64,000 bases of DNA from assembly GCA_965644295.1 (NCBI GenBank), contig CBFFRP010000184.1, positions 62,001 to 126,000 on the forward strand, written 5' to 3'. The DNA is from Paraphysomonas bandaiensis. Lineage: Eukaryota; Chrysophyceae. Position 1 is the stretch's first letter. Each line of letters opens with the position of its first letter. A program made the translations under genes and the position numbers. Below the pieces are notes generated by a model. The model made no database searches. It was given only the letters and a program-made list of their open reading frames with translations, and had not been told where the DNA came from. This document shows positions 53,690 to 64,000 of the stretch, one piece after another.

Positions 53690-56600
53690 TTATTTTTTTC
53701 TCGACTTGCTCTTAGAACCCTTCTTTTTCTGTACTTTGGGCCGATCTCTATCAAGTTCATCGTCATAGAGAGGTTCATCATCAGTTTTTACTTTATCGTA
53801 TTTCACCGCCTGGTCCAAACAAAATAAACGTGTTGCAACCATTCCTAAGGTTGGATGCCGAAGTGCGTAGAGTCGAGAGGGCATACAACACATTAACTTC
53901 GCTCCCGTGGTTTTGAACCACGAGGATCGGACACCATATTCGAGCATCAATTGACACTCCATTAGTTGCGTGGCGTCTGCTGCAGACGTGACAGCGTATT
54001 TCCATGCTGCTGCAAACGATGACGACTCATATCCTGTCGGCAGTATCACCCCACTGCCCATCCCCGGAACTCCTCTTCCCCACCTTTCCTCTGACTCGTC
54101 AATAGAACCATAGGGAAGAGCCGCGTGCACCATAAGCATCGCTGACTTGAGAACTGCGAGATCAGAATTATTGCTACTATGCCCTGGAAGGGGCTGGTAG
54201 TTCAGAGGAACCCCCCCAACAGTGTGAGTATTATGTCGACCAGTTAGAGTATAGTATTTGAATGCCGTCAGAGATTTTAGTATCTCTGGTACAATATCAG
54301 GGCCGCATCCCCTTCCCTCAAGCCTCTCTCGTTCTTCAGTTTCCTGTTTTTGCTCTTGAACCATGGCACGTGTGCCTTGATTATATGACAATAGCGAGCT
54401 TTCCTCAACCCAAGTGTCGTACTCCGTCCCCCAACCGATGAATCGAACTTTGTATTGCATAGCTACGTTTCCGTCTTCGGAATCAGGAAAATGACGAGAA
54501 CGAACGCCGGTTACCCGCCCCTCCCACCATTTATCCTTTCTTAGTATAAAAACACGAGACCCCGCCGTATAGAGTGGCTCGGTTTCAACTGAACTGGTGA
54601 CCGACTTGTCATTAGTCGGCTGAATATGTTGTCTCTTCGAATCCTCAAGCGAAGCACGAGGGCTGGAAGAACGCTTACGCTTCTCTCGTAGTACAGGCAA
54701 AACGTTCTCTGCAGGCAAGTCGGATTCATCCCACTCGCCTTCATCATCATCTTCGTCGTTCTCATCAGCAGTACAATCTCTAATATCTACTTCCTCATAT
54801 ACATCCTCCTCTTGCTGACAGCTGGTATTCGTTGTATCTTCAACTTGTACTGGTGCACTGGCATCAACACCCTCCATGTCGACTGCATAGTCACGAACAA
54901 GAGACAAGTATTCCTCAGAATGTAAGAGCAAATCATAAAGATTATCTGTCCGCTCGCCGCACTCGTACAAAGTTTGCTGTGCATTTTTCTCTATTTTGGC
55001 ACTGAGGTCCGAAGCGTCACTATATAGTACTTTCAAAGCTCTTTTTACAGTCTTTTCTGTTCCATTATCTTCGTCCAAACTGAGAATAATATATGCAATA
55101 TCAGCTGTTGAGTCAAATACTTTCCACTTCAGACACATACTGTCGGGCTGAATAGGGTCTGGCATGTTGTGTACACTACACTCATGATCTGGTATTTCAG
55201 ACGTCAGTGCTTTGCCCAGAGAGGACAGAGTCAATTTATTCACAGCATGATGATCCAAAGAATCGACTTTGTTGGTCGACATCTCAGATTCGATATATGC
55301 TTTATTCTGCTCTTCTCTAGTACACACAAACAGACTTCTAGTTCCTGGAAACACATAATATACATTTCCATTTCGGTCATAGCCAAGAGATATAACTTTG
55401 CCACGAGCAATACCACATAACACGTCAGCCAATTTTCGATCCTCCGCGACGTCAACTTTGGTCGATGCTTGAGCTTCTGCTTGTCGCTTGAGCTGGAGTT
55501 TGACTCTTTCTTCTTCCTTTTTGCGTTCAACTTGTTTGTTGTATGCAACGAGTCGGGCTACATGCATGCTCTCCGCGCAACACTCATGAACAACTAGAGA
55601 GCCCTTTACGATATCCACTTTGATATTCTTGGGAGGCTGATGTACAATTTTCGATAGCACACCATCAATAGCAACATCATCAGATGACTCCAATCTCACA
55701 GCTTCCAAGAGCATCGCAGAATCTGATTTATTAACTGGAAGCCAAGACGTTATCACCTTTTTCTTTGGAACTTCAGTGGAATCCTCACTTTTCTCCTTTT
55801 CGGCCATTTGTTTCCAGTCTATCCACTCGTCCCAGTTCGGACCATAAACAAATCGGCTACAAAGCATTTTTTCCGTGAACCCACACCAAGCGCACGTTGT
55901 TCCCGGTTCCAAGTCACTACATTTAGAGGTTGACATATCTCCATCCATCTCCATCGCACTGGAGGTTTCACCCGTCTCACAAGAAGACTCGCTATTGATG
56001 GATATGATTTCCTTTGCGCCATCGTGAAAGCGGTCGCTAAAGGATGTCAGCCATTCTTTCATATCTAAATCATCAGCCGGCCGAGGGAGGGTCGCTTTGA
56101 CCATAGTATGAAGGATACACCCTGGCGCGAGGTATGACACAGTGGCAGAAGGTAATCGTAGACTTGTGGGTTTATCACAATTTCTAACATCCTTCACCTC
56201 GTTATTCTCCCCCTTCTGTGTACCTCCAGGGCTGGACGAACTAACGACTTCTTCATTCTCGTCACTTTCACGAAACACATCTTCGCTTTGAGCCAATTCG
56301 CTCTCAATTTTCTCCACGAGTGTGAGTGCAAACATTGCATCTTCTTTCCCACGGCGATTCGAGCGATTTCTAGTTTCCCAGCTGTGCTTTAGTTCATCTA
56401 TCGCTGTTCGCGGATTGTCAGTGACTGGGGGCACACAGGAGGGTGGTGGCATGTCCTGATTTCCATCCAATGGCTTATTTTGCTTCTCATTATCCGAAGT
56501 TTCACTTTCGACTTTAGGATGAGATTGCTCATTCTCGAGATCAGAAATTTTGCCGTCACTGATAGCCTTCAATTCATCCGCTGTGAATAAGTTGTCCTCA

Positions 56601-59600
56601 AAGTCACTATCATCTGAGTCATGGGATATATCAGTCTCATTCGTTACAGAATCTTCCATGCCATCTTCTCCGACATCTGTGCAGAAACCATCACTGTCAG
56701 ATACGGATCCACGACTCTGTGCAGCCGCTTCAAGTTCTTCGTCCCAGATATCATCGCAGGATGACGAACCAGTATCACCATCATCTGGCTCTGGCTCATC
56801 ATTAATCATGTCCCTGCTACAATCATTCTTCTCATTCTCCTCAATTTCCATCTCCTCTTTCACACTCTCTTCGTCTTCAGATACAACATTCTCGTCATCT
56901 TCCACTGGCTCGCCTTCCTCTTCTACCACCTCATCCGTAAACAATAACTTATCCCCTATCGCCACTTTCAACTTGTTCTTATAATCCAAGAGTGTCGGAG
57001 GTTTGCTGTCTCCAATATTTTTGAGAACTTCAGCATAATCAGCAGTTGTTATTTCATCCATAGAGTGTCCATTCTCAATGAACGCCGGTGTAGCGATAGC
57101 CTTGTAGGACAGCGCCAAAAGGACGGTAACCCAATCTTCACTCCGCATAGCGAAACTGCCACAGCGAGAGCTTATCACTGATGCCGCTCGACTGATAACG
57201 CGAACCCTATCATTTGTAGTGATAAGCCTATGGGCGCGAGTTGAGAAAGTCTGATCCACACAGCCCGGTAGAGCAGAATGAAACGAAACCCATCCCTCGT
57301 AAGCCCTGCACATTGCCGCCACCGCGTCATACTCCCTGTAGGTATAGCCTGTGGGAAGAAGCGGGGGAGATGCTGGCTTGAAATTCGGTGTCATGTCAGG
57401 TGATTCCATATTGCCATAGTAATACCTAAATAAGGCACATGAGATGTTTTTCACTAAATTTCGATAGCCTTCAAGCATATATACCACCGGACAGTTGCGC
57501 TTAAACAGAAACAGCACAATTACTTACGACAAAACATCATCCAACACCCAGACGACAGTCCTTGCGGTCCCCCTTCCGGTAACATGGTTTGTACTCATAT
57601 GGGGGATGTCTTCTATAGAGTACCCAAACTCGATATGGTACTGTAGGAACCACGTTATGTCTCCTTCATCCTCTGCGACACAAGGGGTCTCTTTTTCACA
57701 GCGGGTACCAGCAGTATCGCTGTTTGCTGCCGTTGTGTACACATGACCGACTTTGCATTTGGGCTTGTGTCCTTCTTTGCGGACAATACCGACAACCCTG
57801 CCAATCTCTCTGTCATTCACAGGAGATGATGGGTTCCATACTAACGCATTCCTGGCGAAACATAAATTTAGTTATGTTCTAGGCCTACATTCCAAAGAAA
57901 CTAACCTGAGAGGGTGAATATGTTCTACATGTCTTTCTTCAACGCAACATGGACAGAACCACTCACCACGAGGAGGGGCGTACATGGGTGGGGATAGACA
58001 GTCCATATGATAGGGGGCATCGCAGCGATCACAAAGGACCGTACGCGTCCCGTCATTCTCATAAGTTGATCGACACACAAGACAATTGTCTGACCGATCA
58101 ATTGGTGTCGAGATATTCAATATACATTCGTAAAACATGCGCTCAAATACGCAGATGAGCTTCATGGTTGACTGAGAGAGCTGGGTGATGTCAGTGTTGA
58201 AAGCGAGTGCATTCTGGAAAACCAGCATAACATCCCTATGCACACAGCAAAATATTTAAAATCTGAAATATAGACATGAGACATCACACCTGTAGAAATC
58301 GACAAAGCTGTCGCCGTACTTTCCAGTGACCAGATGCTCCCGAACGTCAAGTAAACACAAAGGGTTTCTTATCATATCTAAGAGGTACATGCCAGTAAAA
58401 AATCGTTGTATATAGCGATCTTGCTTAACACCGTACCGTAATAGCCCACAACAGTAGACGCATCAACTGGACTGTTGAACTGCTCGGATAGAGGGTGACT
58501 CATCAGATTCTTCAGCATCGCATAACATCTGAACCCAAATATTATGAAAGATTAATGTAAGCGTATAGTCGATATTATACCCACCTTTGAGTCACAGCTG
58601 ATAACAAATTCACCTTTTCCTGATCAGAATCAGTAGTCTCCGACTTCGACATACTCAATATCTCCCCAGAATCTGGAGTCATTTGTTACCATGTCTGCAA
58701 ACACTATATCTAATATAGCACCATACCATTTTTTTCCTGCTTCAAGGATTGATCACTGCTTTCTTGGGAGAGGCCAGCCGAACTGTCATCACTCGATTTC
58801 TGTTTCTTCCTGGGATCATAGATGGGTAGTGCCACGGGATTCCAGCCACGGGACATGAGAGTATCATGAACCATCAGGGGGGAAACAGACCCAATCCACC
58901 CGGCATCTAAACTGCACAGATCAGTCATTGTGCTGGACATCTCCACAGTTCGACCCGCTATGTCTTTCCCAGTCCACTCATACAAACCTTTTCCCACCGA
59001 GCCGTCATTTTTTGCGAGGAATTCATTAATGTATGCAATGCTATATGCATGAGGCACAGGAACACGTGAAATGTCTTGGATGCATTGGATGGTGGCGCGA
59101 TCAGCGCTAATGTTAGAATTCTTAACCAAGCAATGAAGAATTAGTAGCAGTACACTGCGAAGCTGGTGAAAGTGGTCACCACTGGAGCACTTTATGCTCA
59201 AAGCATTCTTAAGCGACTTCAGTGCAGTTAGATACATTTCTACACCGCGTTCCGTCTCCAGTATGTATACTTCTAAAAGATTCACACACATTTGTGCTGC
59301 AATAATCACATGCGAGGAGAAGAATTCTTGGTCATTATATCGTCCTAGTTGCAGGAGGTGGTAATACAATTCACACCAGAGGAGAACTATCTGCGTGCTG
59401 GTGGATACCGACGCACTCGTGCGGAATGGAATTTTCGTAAAAGTGCTTGGTGTTGGTAATCGCACAACAAGGCCACTGGATATCTCCCGACCCAAATGAG
59501 TGTACATATTTGGACAAAGAGTCTCGCGTGCAGGACAGTTCACCATAGTGGATGCACCTTGAGTTTGCTTCCAAATACTTTGCGAATAGCGAAATAAAAT

Positions 59601-62308
59601 CCGTCTGCGAATTAATCGTAGGGACCTTTTGTCCCCGATATCTGGTGCTGTGGTGTGTCCTCTCCCACGCAGTGTTGTCATAGATTCAAAATCACTCATT
59701 CCAAACTGCGAGCACAAAGTGTGTGTCAGAAGGACCCGAGCGATTTCTTTCCATGTCAACACGTTTAGCTCCACTCGATTATCTCCGAGAAACTGCTCCA
59801 CACTCTCAAGTGTCATAATTTTGTTGAATTCTGGCATAAGTGGTTTACACAAGGCCATCCCTACTTTGCTTAGCAATGCCTCTGCATCACTTCGAGAAGG
59901 AATTTGAGGCGAGGAATCGATAGATGTGCACCCAATTGCCCCTCTCGCTCGTTTGAGCATATGCTGTAAGTGCATTGTTGGTGGTTCGCAAGCACTGAGA
60001 GAATTCTCAAGACCTTCCTGGGACGGTACACCTGCAAGACAGAGTGGTTTGCAGAAGGATATTAAAAATAACCACAATTCTAGGGACTGCCCAAAAATTC
60101 TTTCTCCAAGATGCAATGGACGTCCAAGGGGAGATGCAAGTACTTTCATATCTGTAGGCCTTCTATCTGCAGATACGCTTGAATTTGAGAGTACAAGGTC
60201 TTTTTCTGGTGGATTCGATGTCTCTCTTTGGGGGCTTGGTGGGGTATTTGAAGCTTTACTCATGGTAGCAATTTCCTCTTCTTGTCTCGCAAGAATCTCC
60301 AGTCGTAGCCGGCTATAAATACGCCGCGAGTTCATTGCCTTCATTTCTTCATCTCGTATTGTACGCACATACTTCTCTAGCTCTTTGGCTCGAAGCTTCC
60401 GTTTCTGCTCCGTCATCATACGCTTGAGTCGATCTTGTCTCTGTTCCTCTCGAGACTTTCTGCGCGACTCAACATCATCACTTCTTCTCTGAAGTCGTTG
60501 TCTCTCCTGTTCAATCAGCAGCAGCCGAGAAGTATTCTTAGAAGCAACTTTATCCAGTACTTTGACCTTCTCATTCATATCAATCAGATTCTTTAATATG
60601 ACACGTTTCACAGGCTCCGAGCTGCGAGAGTCAAGAAACTGATACATGGCACTTTCCTCTGACCCAGACATGCCCTCGACCATACGCAGGATGCCAACAT
60701 CCATAATACTATCCACACTCTCCAAGCCCAACCGCGGCTTGACGGGATTGAGAGTACCATTACTCTGAGACACAATATGACATTTAAGATATGCGATGAC
60801 AGCAAATTAACACGGTACCTGTCCAGAACTTAGAGCTCGCATATGTAGCCTGCGCACTTCCATGAGTTTAGATCTCAGTGTCCTTTCTTCATCATCCATC
60901 TCCTCTGTTGGCCCCGCTGCAACTGGAGTTGCCATGATACCACCAATACCCCCCTCAGTGTCCGTTACACTATCCTCATCCTCAGGAACTTTTGCACTCA
61001 GGCCGCCATCTATGATAGTTCCGCTTAGACCCACACTTTCCAGCATAACACTTTGCCACACCAGTTGCGGAGTTTTGCCTTCATAGACACGGACTACCTG
61101 ACGGCAGCGACTACCCACTTCCCAGGCAACGGTGATACGGAACACCGGTCGTAAATCTGCCCTTGCCTTCGTGTCCATTTCATCATAGGACACACGACTA
61201 CAGTTTGGGTCACTATGTGATACACAATCAATCTCACAGAGGCAATCCACTATCCTGTCCAATATGGTATCATGCTCCTGACGAATGCACTTAAACCCAA
61301 GAGGAAACAGGTGAGCATGATTGTGAAAATGACAAGAAGGAATTATCCTGCCCCAATCAAGGACGGTAGTATTGCCATAAGAATAGTAGTTAGTCTTGTC
61401 AAACTCCTTCTCCCCGTCACCGTCAGGATCATGAGGGATATTCGCCGGAGTACCGTCTTCCCCATTTCGAGGGGTCTCTTGATACCGTTCTGTATCGTCT
61501 AACTGCATGGAGACATCGAAGGATTCGGATCGCGCTTTGGCTGGAGTAGTTGAAATCGACTCTCCTGAGCATCTGGCTCGGATTCGATCCCCATCTTTAA
61601 TAAATTCCACAATAGACTCAGGCTTTGGATGTGAATATAAAATTTCCGATATTAGAAACCTTTCGCGGGTTTCTACTGCCAGCATAGCATGCATATATCG
61701 AGGCATTGCTCTCACTGCTCTTGTGTAGGGTAGTATATTGAGCGCCATTGCTACATCCACGCGTGTACGGTATTTGCGCCCTTTTCGATTGTAGTAACAG
61801 ATATCAAGAATACCCTTCGCAGGTCCTCGACAGAGTCCAACAGCCTATTATCTAATTTCAGATAAATATATAAAAAAGAAGAACTTACTTTTACTTTCCA
61901 GTCGTGACGCACATCTTCCTCAGGATCGTAAGTTGCAAGAAACTCCATCAAACGATTATAAAAGAACTTCCCAGCAGCAGAATCATCTTGCTCCCCATCA
62001 CCATCAAATGAATCTTCATCATCAGATCCTTCATCAAAGTCCTCATCATCTAGTTCATCGGTCTTCTTATTAGCGTGCTCTGTAACAGGAGTGTCTGCAA
62101 CACTGCTCGCATTATCATCTTCTGTGTCATCGTTATCCGCTACTGTGCTTCTCTCCTCCCCTCCATCTCCATCTCCATCCCCTCCCCCTTCCTCAGTATC
62201 AACATCAGAGTAATAATCATCATCGACATCCATGTCATTGTTATCGCTGTTGCTGGGGGGGTAGGAACGATCCTCAGACATGTCCGACACACTCCGGTGT
62301 ACATCCAT
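53690..62308 (-). CDS. Very large chromatin reader: TAM/MBD-like, FYR, DDT/WHIM, bromodomain, PHD, zinc-binding and chromo-barrel domains
   Basis: Nine exons keep frame throughout (61889-62308, 60819-61844, 58727-60764, 58585-58672, 58437-58528, 58290-58377, 57906-58235, 57536-57851, 53690-57499). Introns are 36-59 bp and the product is 2735 residues. An acidic N terminus leads to a TAM/MBD-like patch (ILDICYYNRKGRKYRTRVDV), then FYRN and FYRC regions (IIPSCHFHNHAHLFPLGFK; FRITVAWEVGSR). A basic coiled coil follows, then a DDT domain (IFGQSLELWLFLISFCKPL) and a WHIM1 motif (LTWKEIARVLL). Next are a bromodomain (LMSHPLSEQFNSPVD, YYDMIRNPLCL, FQNALAFN) and a PHD finger (CLVCRSTYENDGTRTVLCDR, YHMDC, EWFCPCC). 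The 1270-codon last exon adds a strongly acidic region, a CAWC...HECC zinc-type motif, a WSD-like LGYDRNGNVYYVF and a chromo barrel (WWEGRV, YKVRFIGWGTEYDTWVEES). It resembles BAZ2/TIP5-type ISWI subunits with extra readers. It should sit in nuclear chromatin-remodelling complexes. TAM, WSD and zinc-type calls are weaker. Confidence 0.88.
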
Positions 62309-62745
62309 TATATCCTCTCTATAACCCTCCCACGATATACCGCCAAAGCATCTGTCGATTATCTGAGGGCGCAGTTAGCCGGATGGTAGTGCGTGTTGTG
62401 CTACACTGCTGTCTGTGTGCTGTACTGCTGCTCTCCTCTGCCTCTGCCTGCACCTACCTGTACGTGCACCTGCTGTGTATGTATGCAGGGCTCCTACATT
62501 CTACATTCTATACCATTCTATGCCGCACTCCATGGAAGGAATACTGCAGTATACACTGTATTATATTACTTAGGTCGAGATGGCAGCACACTCGACTACA
62601 GTGTATACGGTGTAGTGGCCTGCTGTGTATCTGCAGAGATGCAACCTCCGACTGCTGCTGGAGCCTTTGATCCTGAAGATGCTTCAACGACACTCTGGAT
62701 GAGTTATTAGGATTAGTTTGATGTGTTAGCGAGCAGCATACAGGC
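62309..62745. promoter_or_regulatory. Divergent spacer between the chromatin gene and the right-edge gene
   Basis: A 437-bp shared upstream region with GTGCTGTACTGCTGCTC near 62417 and a perfect 12-bp palindrome ATACTGCAGTAT (62541-62552). Both words resemble those in the other divergent spacers. Open frames here are short and unrecognised. Confidence 0.4.
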
Positions 62746-64000
62746 ATGTGGCTTCTAAGGGTGCTGTGCATGGTATGGCTGTGTTGTCATATAGCCGCAA
62801 ACGAAGCTGAATATCGAACGACACACAATTCGTGGAAGAATCTTGCATTGAAACCTGATGAATTTGAGAGCATTGTTCCATTCAACATGTCTCTCGTGAC
62901 GCCGGGATACGAGGTTGCACGCATACTGTGTAAGTCTATTGAAAGTGAAAGTTATGAAGGTTGCTTGTTTCGTGCAATGCAAAGCCACCGAACTTTTAGA
63001 TTAGAGGAGCTCAATGATATATATAATGGTAAACTTGCAGATATTGATGACTATAGCAGGATACTAGCACTGTCGTATGGCATTGAAAGTGTAAATTCAA
63101 CGGAGCCTATTGACGTGTGTTTCTTTGGTGCAGTATCTAAACAATTGATATTGTTTACACTAATGTCCTCCACTGCTTATAACATAAAAATAGCAAATGG
63201 ATATTTGCCAAACGACATTCAATATTTTTTGTACTACATGAGACACAAGTTTCCAGGACGACAGATACAGTGGATTCCAGGTAAGGCCACCATTTATACT
63301 AGATGGAATTAGAGTGTACGTATGCGTAGGTGATGTGAGGAGCTGGATTCAGCCACCAGCATATGCAAAGTGTAATATAATCTATATTGATGAACCGACC
63401 GCTCATACCCTTCCAGCAAGGGGGACATCCGTATTTCCCACCCCCTTCCAAATGCCCTATGATACAGGCAGGGGTGCCTCGGGTACACAGGAGACAGCCG
63501 TTATCATTCTATCTGCTGGTGTGTCTAATATTAGTGGTATGGAGGAGGTGATACGAGAATCGTTTTCAAATATCGGAGTTGGAGTTGACTGGAGGCTTCA
63601 CACATTAACAGCCAATATGGCCTCCCTGGAACATGACATTGACTATGAAGGTATCTACTATTTACGTTGTGTCACATTTTGTGGTGTGCTAGTGTGTTAT
63701 TCTTCAGTGTGATTTTGTCCTGATAGAAGTACGATTAGGTTTTGCGTATCGAATGATGTGGGAAAATGAATCTGATGGACTCTCGCATATTCGTGTTGGA
63801 GTTATGTCAGTTGAAAATTCATCGACTGGCGTACATATGGATGTCGTAGGAAATGATGACTCTCAGTCGTACCACCCGTGCTCTCCATTGCGCATTGTAG
63901 TGACATATAATAATCGATTCTTTCATGAAACCGCCGTTGGGCTGAAGCAAGCCTTGATCCGCATTGGATTCGGCGATGAGGAGGTGGCTGTCTGGGGGGA
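62746..64000 (+). CDS. Unrecognised secreted or lumenal protein (3' end outside window)
   Basis: Exons 62746-63280, 63315-63650 and 63727 to the edge keep frame across introns of 34 and 76 bp, giving at least about 380 residues. The start MWLLRVLCMVWLCCHIAAN is a clear signal peptide. Several N-glycosylation-type sites are present (NMSL, NSTE, NISG, NESD, NSST). No catalytic motif is recognised. Alternating hydrophobic strands and short loops (IDVCFFGAVSKQLILFTLM, PLRIVVTYNNRFF) recall a Rossmann-like glycosyltransferase, but this is only an impression. The 34-bp first intron has a 3' end at ...TTAGAG; an alternative AG two bases upstream would break the frame. It is divergent from the chromatin gene. 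Confidence 0.6.

Noticed and set aside
53690-57517. The 1275-codon frame as an independent gene starting near 57517.
   Set aside because: A 36-bp GT-AG intron joins it in phase 0 to the PHD-containing exon, and the proposed start lies partly in that intron.

Overview
The window is nuclear DNA of an intron-rich microbial eukaryote. Genes are split by very short GT-AG introns (mostly 34 to 90 bp), proteins carry signal peptides and mitochondrial-carrier signatures, and there are bromodomain, PHD, FYR, U-box and WW domains. The pyrimidine enzyme is a fused glutaminase and carbamoyl-phosphate synthetase with no attached dihydroorotase or aspartate transcarbamylase. That argues against an animal, fungus or amoebozoan, and fits protist groups such as alveolates, stramenopiles or kinetoplastid relatives. 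I cannot name the organism from sequence alone.

Layout from left to right. 1-14037 (-): a giant secreted or surface IPT/TIG-repeat protein, open at the left edge. 14682-17338 (+): selenoprotein O, apparently a true selenoprotein. 18633-20158 (-): a coiled-coil protein. About 23193-30533 (+): glutamine-dependent carbamoyl-phosphate synthetase II. 31159-31981 (-): a membrane-anchored PTPMT1-like phosphatase. 32222-32959: a large (TACA)n satellite. 33033-33953 (+): a secreted vanin/biotinidase-like amidohydrolase. 35181-36350 (-): a Ser/Thr kinase. 36944-38155 (+): a DGAT2-family acyltransferase. 39006-41763 (-): a CorA-type metal channel. 42010-43249 (+): a mitochondrial carrier. 43863-45045 (-): a U-box/Sel1 protein. 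46099-47427 (+): a doubtful C-rich open frame. 48071-50237 (-): a coiled-coil/WW protein. 50860-52472 (+): a GT92-like glycosyltransferase. 53690-62308 (-): a 2735-residue chromatin reader. 62746-64000 (+): an unrecognised secreted protein, open at the right edge.

The strongest large-scale pattern is that every recognised gene lies on the opposite strand from its neighbour. The window is therefore a chain of divergent pairs separated by convergent 3' spacers. The only exception disappears if the doubtful frame at 46099-47427 marks a real transcription unit. Several divergent spacers share palindromic and GTACAGCAG-like words, and a dispersed foldable repeat occurs three times in spacers of the convergent type. 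The genes do not form one pathway. They are housekeeping genes (pyrimidine synthesis, lipid synthesis, redox or AMPylation, ion and metabolite transport, ubiquitination, chromatin) mixed with secreted or surface proteins.

No tRNA, rRNA, CRISPR array or intact transposase was recognised.
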